Shown here: piece after piece, positions 56,401 to 64,000 of the stretch
How the letters are laid out: each line of letters starts with the position of its first letter
Position numbering within the stretch: the stretch's first letter is position 1
NCBI GenBank assembly: GCA_963281155.1
Contig: CAUJLY010000006.1
Coordinates: 3,224,001 to 3,288,000, forward strand
DNA: 64,000 nucleotides
Direction: 5' to 3'
From: Rhabditophanes sp. KR3021
Lineage: Eukaryota > Nematoda > Chromadorea > Rhabditida > Alloionematidae
Notes under the pieces: model-generated
Databases searched by the model: none
Told to the model about the DNA's origin: nothing
Seen by the model: the letters and a program-made list of their open reading frames with translations, nothing else
Position numbers and translations under genes: made by a program

Positions 56401-59400
56401 AATTTGTTGTTGATGGTGGTGCGATGATTTGTATTTGATGATAATAAAATACTTTTGCAAGTAATGCGCCACTAATTGCATAAACACAATGCCAAAAATG
56501 GTTGATTATAAATTTAATGGCTTCGACTAAAAATTCTAATACATCCACCATCGACTTCAGTATTACGCTCTAAGATGTTATAGTTGTTTCTTTTTTAATA
56601 GCCTCGAACCTTATGTCAACTTTTTAAAACTAATAATTGATAAAGTCAACATAAAATAATAATAAAATATATAAATAAATATATTAATGTTCTAGCAGAC
56701 AAAAAAATTATCCTACCAGCTTATGTAAATATTGATCTTAACTAAAAGGCAGACAAAAGATGGAAGGCTGGATAGAAAAAGTTGCGATTTTTAAGTTGAA
56801 TGCCAAAGTGGCACCAGAAGTGTGTCATATTAGAAAGAGAAGGGTGGATAATTTAGTGTAAGAAAAACGTGCTTTTTATCTTCGTTGACAAGACTTTTAA
56901 TTTGTCCTTATTCTTTTCGAATATTTATACTTTTGTCTAATGATAGGCAAATGGTGACGGTAATGGGGACCTGCTTATGTATGTGTTTATCAAAGTGGTT
57001 TTCGAGAAGTAGAATAATAAATATACTTTTTTAATGTCACAGGACCTCTTGGATTCCCACCTTTTTGCATCTTCAAATTAGTGTTGCCCTGAGTACATAT
57101 ATAATAACTAATATAAAAGATAACCAAATCTTTTTAATATGTTCAACATTTATTTGTGCAGTTAATCTTCATCAACCTCATTTATCTTACATATTAAGTT
57201 GATCTAAATGTGCAAGATGTCATAAGGAAGAACATAATAAATATATCTTATTGTACATCAAATATAAATATCAATATTATTTAACTCTTTATTTTGATTT
57301 CTCAAAACAAGTATGATTTAGTGTAAGATTTGTTTAATAAGAGCAAATGCCTTCTCGACAAATCTAATAAAATAGATCATTTGATTGGTAAAAACTATTT
57401 TTTACTTAGTAGATTAAAGTTCAATCTATAAATACTTCTACTAAAATCCTATATAAATTGGGATGTAGATTCACATATAAATAACAACAATAACAATTAA
57501 TCAAGGCATCTTATAGACACCATCGCTACAAACAAATGGCAAGAATATTTTTAATAACCAGATAAGTTGGATACACTTATCTCATTCGGAAAAGAATATA
57601 TTTTGTTTTAAAAAATTAGCCTATACCATTATTTTTTGTTGGAGAATATTGGACATGGATGATTGGCGGAACTTTTTCTGACTTCATTGGCCTCGACTTT
57701 TGTTCATGTCTTACTGAGGTTCCTTTTTTGGTTGGCTTTCCAACTTTTTTGGGAATCTCTTCCATTCGAACCGTGCCCTCATCTTTACCCTTATAGGAAG
57801 AGGAAAAGTTTTTAGGTAATGTAGAGGAAGAGTATAAGGTATTAGGGAAATCAATCTTGTAATTTGTGATGGGGTCTTCCTTGTCCACATCATGCTTATT
57901 AAGCACTTTATGGGCTTTTCTTTTAATTCTATCGAATAAACTAATATTGGAAGTGTTGCTAGCTGTTGAGCTGCATTCCGCCTGGTTGCTTTTCTTCGTC
58001 ATAGGTTTTCCCGAATAGGACGACTCTTGCTTAGAAGAAGACATGACTCTGTTCACAAAATAAGCTTGCGTTTAAGAAAATAGATAAAATAGCAATGTAA
58101 TTACAATATCAAGGCAGGGTAGAAAGTGAATAATGTTTGATATCGTTTAAACCAAGTGAATTAGAAAGTTACAAGAACTAAAAGTAATATCCTGCTGACC
58201 AGAATAAATATACAATCAATTTTGTAAGATTAACAAAAATATTTTTCTTATTCATAAGGGTGTTTGAACAATATACACCTACTAATTTAAGATACACACG
58301 AAAAGTTACCATGAAATTTTTATTTGGCTGGAAAAGGGAATATATCATGTGTAAGTGTATATACTTTCTTATGTACTATGTCTAAAGCTATATATTTTAT
58401 TTATTATGTTATTATTACAATACTAAAAAATAGACATTAAAGTGATGCAAAAAGAGATATGAAGGTAATATAAAAAGGAGATATTAATATAACATAAAAT
58501 TGTCGTTGTCTTTAATAAAAGCGCAACGGGGATGTGGGTAGATTATAATAATATGGCAGGATTTGTATTCTGATTAAAAAGACAATAGTCAGCTAAAAAT
58601 ATGTATCTCCTTCGGTGCATAGACAAAACAAAATACGTTAAGAAGAAGATGTACAGTGCTATCAAAAGTTTGTGATCATCATCGAAACAAACATCACTCT
58701 TAGGCGATGAAAAAATAGTGGAGATATTTAATACAGAGAAAGTTAGACACCACTTCTATATCTTTTGATATCATAACTAAAAAACTTCTGCAAAATGAAT
58801 AGGATGGTAGGTTTGTGGAAGAGGATGGAAACATCTCAAAAAGTTAAAATTTATTCCGGACAATTGACGATGATTCGAAAAAGGGTTGATGGTTCTTTTT
58901 ATGAATATGCGCAATGATGAGTAAGTAAGTTAGCTTTGTTGCGCATCATTGCGATCAAAAACTTTGAAAAATGCTATAATACATAAACTATTTAAAATGT
59001 AATACATAAAACGTGTTGGCTCACAAAACTTAATTTACATCTGATTTTGATAAGAATGAAAAATGGTCTGTTTGTTTAATTAGCTTAGAAACACTTTAAA
59101 GCATTTCTTTAACATCCGTTTTTAATAATAATATGGTAAATAAAATGGACGATTTCCTTCTATCATTATTCAACGATATATCAATTTTTAATGTTTATAC
59201 ATATCAATTTTTTAAGCTTGTATTAATTTGTAAGATTTATTTAAAAAGCCAACTTACTGGAAATATTGCGAGTGGCGATCATTGTTGTGAGGATGGCTCC
59301 CTATAAAAAGATGAGATTAATAATTGGTTTTAGAGGTTGAATATATAGCACATGTACTAATTTGTTAGATAGGATATTTCAAATTGGATATACATTCAAA

Positions 59401-61851
59401 GGGTTTGTGGACAGTGCAGATCCCAGAATCATCATAGCATAATTGTACTGTTAAAACAATATATTTAAAACACGATATAAAGATGCTGTTAGAATCCCGA
59501 TTACACATGGTAGTACTTTGTTTTTTCTCCACATACGATTTTGGTAGTATATTCAAGTTGAAATAGTAAGATACGACAAAGACAATATGCAGGGGGTTAG
59601 TGATATATAGATTGAAAGCATCAAAAAAAGTTGGCAAAGACAGCATAAAATATAAATGATAGTAAAGCAGGTAGTTTAAGCCAGGAAGACGATTTAATTA
59701 ATATATAAGTATTGATAATAAAAATCACACGCTTATGATTACCTCGGCCAAGGAACGTTCCTTAGGCTTCTGATGATCCAAGTGCTTAAACCCTGAGGAA
59801 TTTTTCGGATCAACCACACCACCACCAACAGTAGTAGAGTCAAATCCGCTGCCCGAAGTACAATGACAAGATGAAGGCAATATTAACGATGACGACGTAG
59901 TACGATTAGGCAATGATGATGATGAGTTTGTTGCAAAATTATTAATAAATTTAATTACATTTTGGTTGCCGCTGCTTGCTGTCGAAGATGGCGTCGTCGT
60001 CGTGGATGCTGTCGATGATGGCCCTTCTATTTTGGTACACGTAGATGAAGATGAAAGTTGCGCTAATGGGGAAGATGATGAGGAAGAAGAAAGACCCGTG
60101 TTGTTTGATAAAGACGTCGTCATTTTGGCGTTACTTGTCGAAGCACTCATACTGGTGTCGGTGGATAAATTTGGTAATGCATTTTTGACCACATTACTCA
60201 TGCGATTTATCACAGTTACGGCCGATATAGCAGCCTGGATACAGGAAGAAGATAAAAACAGTGTGAAAAGTAAGTAAAATTTTTGTTTTGATATAAAAAT
60301 AAAAATAACGGGCAAATATGTATATATATATAGAGGGGCAAGGTTTCGTAATTTAGAAATCTTGAAAAAAGATAATGTAACAATTACAATACTTTTTTTC
60401 AAAAATAATATAATATTGCAACATTTTTACATCCTTTTCTTTTGATCTCTCTATCTCTCAGTACATTTCTGTTTTTGTGTCAAGATTTGAGAAATCAGTA
60501 CTCACAACCACAGAAGCAAATGCATGCAATTTTAGGTGGGGTGTGTGTTGAAATTTTATGGGAGGTATATATATATACATCATTTAGTCAATATAGATGC
60601 CTAGAATAGCCAAGCTTACCTTTAGTTTTCTGCGAGCATTAAATTTGCGCAAGCAGTCAACTGTATCTTGTCTGTGGACAAGTGAAGCAACTCTTTCTCT
60701 GTTGCAAATCCATGAGACTTTTAAAGCTTGGTCGGCCGTGATCCGTTTTTTAGGATTAACAGTCAACATTGCATCGATTAAGCTTTTAGCCTCAGGTGTA
60801 ACTGTGTCCCATTCAGGAGATGGGTAGTCATAGGCCCCAGCCTTAATTTGGGCGTAAAGGCGGTGTTGGTCTTCATCCCAAAAGGGTGGATAGCCGACCA
60901 ATAAAATGTAAAGGATAACCCCACAAGCCCAAATGTCTACAGGTTTACCGTAAGGATCTTTTTTCAAAACTTCAGGAGAAAGGTATCCTGGAGTGCCGGC
61001 AAATCCAAACCAAGCCTCTTGCTCCCCAGTAACCTCGATAGCTAGCCCGAAATCGGCAAGTTTAACGGCTGCTCCCTTTTGCTTAGACGCCAGAAGGAGA
61101 TTTTCTGGCTTCAAATCACGGTGGACTATGAAGTTGTTATGACAATAAGCGATAGATTCCAAGATTTGTTGAATGCAATGAGAAGCGTCGGCCTCAGAGT
61201 AGAACTCTCTGGCTACAATGTCTTCGAAAAGTTCGCCTCCTGTTACACTAAAATCATAATTGTATGGAAACAATTGAGAACACACTTAACAACTTACAGA
61301 TCAAAAATTAGGTAATGAAAAGCTTCCTCTTGAATGCTGTCATGAAGACGAACAATGTTTGTGTGCTGAAGTTTACGACAAATGCGAGCCTCTCTTTCCA
61401 ATTTTTGAAAGTCTATAATTTTATAAATTTTGGGACGAATGTGCAAAATCACCTCTAGCAGAAAGTCGCTTTGTGTTGATGATTTTGGCGGCAAATTCAT
61501 GGCCAGAAGGCTTTTGGACACATCTTCTAACTACTGAAAATGCTCCTCTAGAAAAAAGCAAAATAAGTCATTATTTGTGATTATATTGTTATTTCATTGT
61601 AATTATATTGTGATAGTGAGATGATACTCGAGTACTGAGTAGGATGAGCACCTATATCATATTTATTCACATTATCTAATTAAAGAGTCGACGGGGAATT
61701 AGATATCTATCAAGATATGTCAAAGACTCTTCCTCAAGACCGAATCCTAAACTCTAATTAATGTTTAAACTTACTTTCCGAGCTCTTCCTTGACCTCGTA
61801 GTTGTCACTAAATTTGGTACACGTATTTATCATGGTTTGACTTGCTACCAT
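53434..61851 (-). CDS. unc-43: Calcium/calmodulin-dependent protein kinase II (UNC-43)
   Basis: Ten exons: 61851-61775, 61547-61453, 61412-61298, 61247-60620, 60234-59743 (cassette), 59300-59258, 56040-55930, 54648-54424, 53950-53875 and 53830-53434. All phases close, giving 752 residues with the cassette and 588 without. The kinase domain has GKGAFSVV, K47 in [16 protein letters not shown] and GTPGYLSPE. The autophosphorylation site is HRQDTVDCL (T291, equal to T286), followed by RRKLK. Then come the calmodulin-binding [14 protein letters not shown], a variable linker (NLLNKK, TIKES) and the association (hub) domain ([39 protein letters not shown]). A second in-frame ATG at 61833 aligns better with the C. 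elegans start as I recall it. The holoenzyme is a dodecamer at synapses and in muscle. AATAAA overlaps the stop codon (53438-53433). Confidence 0.95.
54643..54650 (-). other. NAGNAG tandem acceptor at CaMKII exon 8
   Basis: The exon starts after ACAG, and a second CAG follows at once. Using the second drops one alanine from the linker without changing frame. Confidence 0.5.
56225..56551 (-). CDS. ORF in CaMKII intron 6, hydrophobic N-terminus; candidate alternative first exon
   Basis: ATG 56551 opens 108 residues with no intron. A strongly hydrophobic N-terminus ([20 protein letters not shown]) is followed by an acidic, Pro/Ser-rich segment. It lies on the kinase strand, about 190 bp before exon 7. 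Three codons before its stop is AATA|GTAGGG at phase 1, exactly the phase exon 7 accepts. Splicing there would fuse a membrane-anchoring N-terminus to the CaMKII hub (374 residues), like mammalian alphaKAP. The alternative is a separate small nested membrane-protein gene. Confidence 0.5.
   Translation of the reverse strand: MVDVLEFLVEAIKFIINHFWHCVYAISGALLAKVFYYHQIQIIAPPSTTNLPEETGGIESLLLPEYQSDNDASLSSCVYDSSILIEEPVVVKKKSITPLDPYPENSRV
57616..58048 (-). CDS. ORF in CaMKII intron 6, basic Ser-rich; candidate trans-spliced alternative first exon
   Basis: ATG 58044 follows the acceptor TTGTGAACAG by only 4 bases. The exon's incoming phase does not match exon 4, 5 or 6, so it cannot be an internal exon in frame and would have to start transcripts. 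It reads 142 residues: Ser-rich, then [19 protein letters not shown], then Lys/Pro-rich. Just before the stop is AATG|GTATAG at phase 1, compatible with exon 7. That would give a kinase-less hub protein of 408 residues. It could equally be an independent nested gene of unknown function. Confidence 0.5.
59743..60234 (-). other. unc-43: CaMKII in-frame cassette exon with second calmodulin-binding-like segment
   Basis: 492 bases, phase 0 at both ends, between RRKLK and GAILTTM. It starts [20 protein letters not shown], a hydrophobic/basic helix able to replace the normal calmodulin-binding strand. It continues as a Ser/Thr-rich low-complexity linker and ends KERSLAE. I recall C. elegans UNC-43 isoforms with a related AAISAV segment but a much shorter linker. 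Confidence 0.85.
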
Positions 61852-64000
61852 GTCCCGCCGTCCGAAGACAGTACAATTACGTTAATGATCAGGTTATTTA
61901 ACTTCCCGTTCTTGCCAATAAAGAACAGACTTTAATTAGTTTTAGTAGTTGTGTGTGTGAATTGTAATATAATTATTTTGTAAATAGAAAATATACAAAT
62001 CTGTAAATAAAAATTTGATTAAAAAATTTTACTTCTCACAAATAACAAAATTAATCCTTTAAAAGGAAAAAATAGGCGCCGTTTAAAGAAACAACAAATA
62101 TGCGGGTATTTAGTTTGATTAATAAGTTAATGACTAATAATTTGGCAGAAGAAATAACAGGAAATGAACAAGTTAAATTAAAACAGACAACTTTCTCCTA
62201 AAGTTACCACACAATCAGGACCACTAACCCAACTACCAGTAGTAGACGCCGCATCTTACTCTCCTATGTGTATATAAATTTCTCGAGTTTCCCCCCTGTC
62301 CGTCTTATTCTTTAAAATTATATATCTATATATATTCTTATCTATCTGTAACTATCTTTTTCTATATAATTTAGTAGTAGGAATTAATATATATGTAGCA
62401 GTTCACAAAAAATTAAAAATTTTCTGGCTGTGTATTTCGAGTAGAAGGCGCGTCTAAGAGTGAATATGTGTGTATGTGTATTTCACATATATATGTGTTT
62501 TGTCAGCAGTTGGATGTATACTTTTGGGTAAGTTTGTGTGTGTGGCCCGTCTTTATGCTCTATTTTATATGGGACCAGGGTTCTTTTTTATGTCTGTAGG
62601 GGAGATGGCTGTGAAGGGAGTTATCCCCTCCCTCAGTATTTTGAGACCGTTTTTTAGAACAATCTTTGACAAGCGCCACCACTAGGAAATGAACCTGGCA
62701 GCAACTTAAAATCTATTTATGTATAAATATATTTCCTCCCAGTCCAACTCTACCCAAATAATAAATAGGCTAACTTGCAGTAAGATATGCTTCAAACATA
62801 TAAGGCTTAGGGTGCCTTCCCTTGTACTTAAATCTTTTTTAATATTTTAAGCATTAATGAGTACAATAATTGTAAATAAATTACTTAACACAACTTAGCC
62901 AACTTATTGATAGCTAATCTTATGGGTACACTCATAATAAAATTACGGAAAACGCTAAACAAAAGTAATAAGTTGTTATAAATTACAATAAATTGCCATA
63001 ACTTGTAATAAGTTCATAGGGTTAATATGGAAATAATTTAAGGGAGCTGTAATAAAATGGTGGACCCGTATGTTGGTGGTACTTTGTTTCCTAACCGAGA
63101 GTCACACATATTCTAGAGTCCGTGTATGTTTCGTTAAATACATTTATATGTTTGATGGTAGTCGGTCTGTCAATTTTTGACAGTAAATGCTTTAGCTCTT
63201 ATTATTTAGTCTTAAACACTGCCAAGAGGCTAGAAATATATGCATGAATTTTATTTGGTGTTGCGAGAGTTCTTTATAAGCAGAAAGCTGAAATATATAC
63301 AGACAAAATATAAATATAGAACATTTCATTCTGTCTCTTGTGAAAAGCTCCTTACGTCTAATTGATTTCAAATTAAATTTAACGAGGCGAAAAGTTAATG
63401 GTAATTAATAAATTGAAAATAACTATGTTTGAAAAATGCAATCAAATGATTAAATCTCTTTTTATAAGCCATGATTAGCAGTAATCAGAGACCATTACTA
63501 GTTCAAAAAATACACTTTCCTTATGCATTTTACCCCCTCTTCTTTCGATATATTTTGAACATTGTTGGTAATGCCTTTTTTAATTACATGGACTAAGAAT
63601 TGGGAAGAAGATGTGTACATGTATATAGATTTATGTGTTTTTGAAGGAGATTGAAATACAAAGGTATTCACATTTTTATGTTTATTGACGATTCATTATT
63701 TTATGTTTATGTATGTTTAATCACGACCAAGGAACGTAAAAAAAGTCCATGCACATTATAAAGTTATTTGTCATCGAAACCTTATCACTGAGATGCTTTG
63801 TGGGCAGAAAAGTTTGTAATTTGGAGCAAAAAATATGTATACTAAGTATACTGCTTGTATTAGGTTGTGGGGTTTGTTGTTTGATAGAAGACTCGGTAAT
63901 AGGAAATAACATCCATGAAACAAAAGCTTGGAAATTAGAAAGAAGTATGACGGTAGGCTATTTTCATTTTGGCAAAATAAATGCAACCTAATAATTATTG
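61852..64000. other. Upstream region of CaMKII
   Basis: About 2.1 kb of AT-rich DNA 5' of the kinase start. It includes TA/CT-rich low-complexity sequence near 62.28-62.39 kb. The plus-strand ORF at 62470-62685 and the mixed ORFs at 63.7-64.0 kb have no family features. It probably holds the promoter; no element is specific enough to call. Confidence 0.45.

Noticed and set aside
62470..62685. 71-codon hydrophobic plus-strand ORF upstream of CaMKII
   Set aside because: Starts in TG-rich low-complexity DNA, no family features, no splice or promoter support.

Overview
The window is AT-rich (by eye about 70%) animal nuclear DNA, almost certainly from a nematode. The reasons are a nematode-type serpentine receptor, an astacin with a C-terminal ShKT module, a CaMKII whose exon plan matches what I recall of C. 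elegans unc-43, many 40-60 bp introns, and 3' splice acceptors sitting a few bases upstream of start codons with no obvious 5' exon (candidate spliced-leader acceptors). The species cannot be named from the sequence. Gene models below were assembled by hand from reading frames, splice signals and intron phase; exon phases close in every multi-exon model, with exceptions stated (one GC-AG intron, one frame break).

Layout. 1-600 (-): 5' part of actin capping protein beta. 1170-1828 (-): calexcitin-like EF-hand protein. 2744-6370 (+): an NMDA receptor GluN1 (NMR-1) subunit whose C-terminal tail runs, across a phase-0 intron, into a complete LITAF-type zinc/membrane domain. 6.4-12.3 kb: gene-poor. 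12.3-20.5 kb (+): an EVI1/PRDM3-16 (EGL-43) transcription factor with a PR domain split by a 3.5 kb intron. 21.2-22.4 kb (+): serpentine receptor. 22.57-22.99 kb (-): small unknown protein. 24.4-25.75 kb (-): neuropeptide-type GPCR. 28.0-29.2 kb (-): BTB protein with a Cys-rich tail. 33.9-35.8 kb (+): astacin metalloprotease. 36.2-36.9 kb (-): single-pass membrane protein. 38.6-39.8 kb (-): geranylgeranyltransferase I beta, head to head with a p24/TMED cargo receptor (40.0-40.8 kb, +). 42.9-46.06 kb (+): RanBP2/NPP-9-like nucleoporin. 46.5-49.2 kb (+): a cytochrome P450-like protein lacking the haem-cysteine loop, with a long charged tail and one frame break. 50.1-50.9 kb (-): Cys-rich unknown, divergent from a small ORF. 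53.4-61.85 kb (-): CaMKII (unc-43) in ten exons, including an in-frame 164-residue cassette and two ORFs in intron 6 that look like alternative first exons for kinase-less hub isoforms.

There is no single pathway here. Several genes are neuronal or Ca2+-linked (NMDA receptor, calexcitin, CaMKII, two GPCRs), which fits ordinary gene content rather than a cluster. The most unusual items are the GluN1-LITAF fusion, the haem-less P450 with its added tail, and the possible hub-only CaMKII isoforms.
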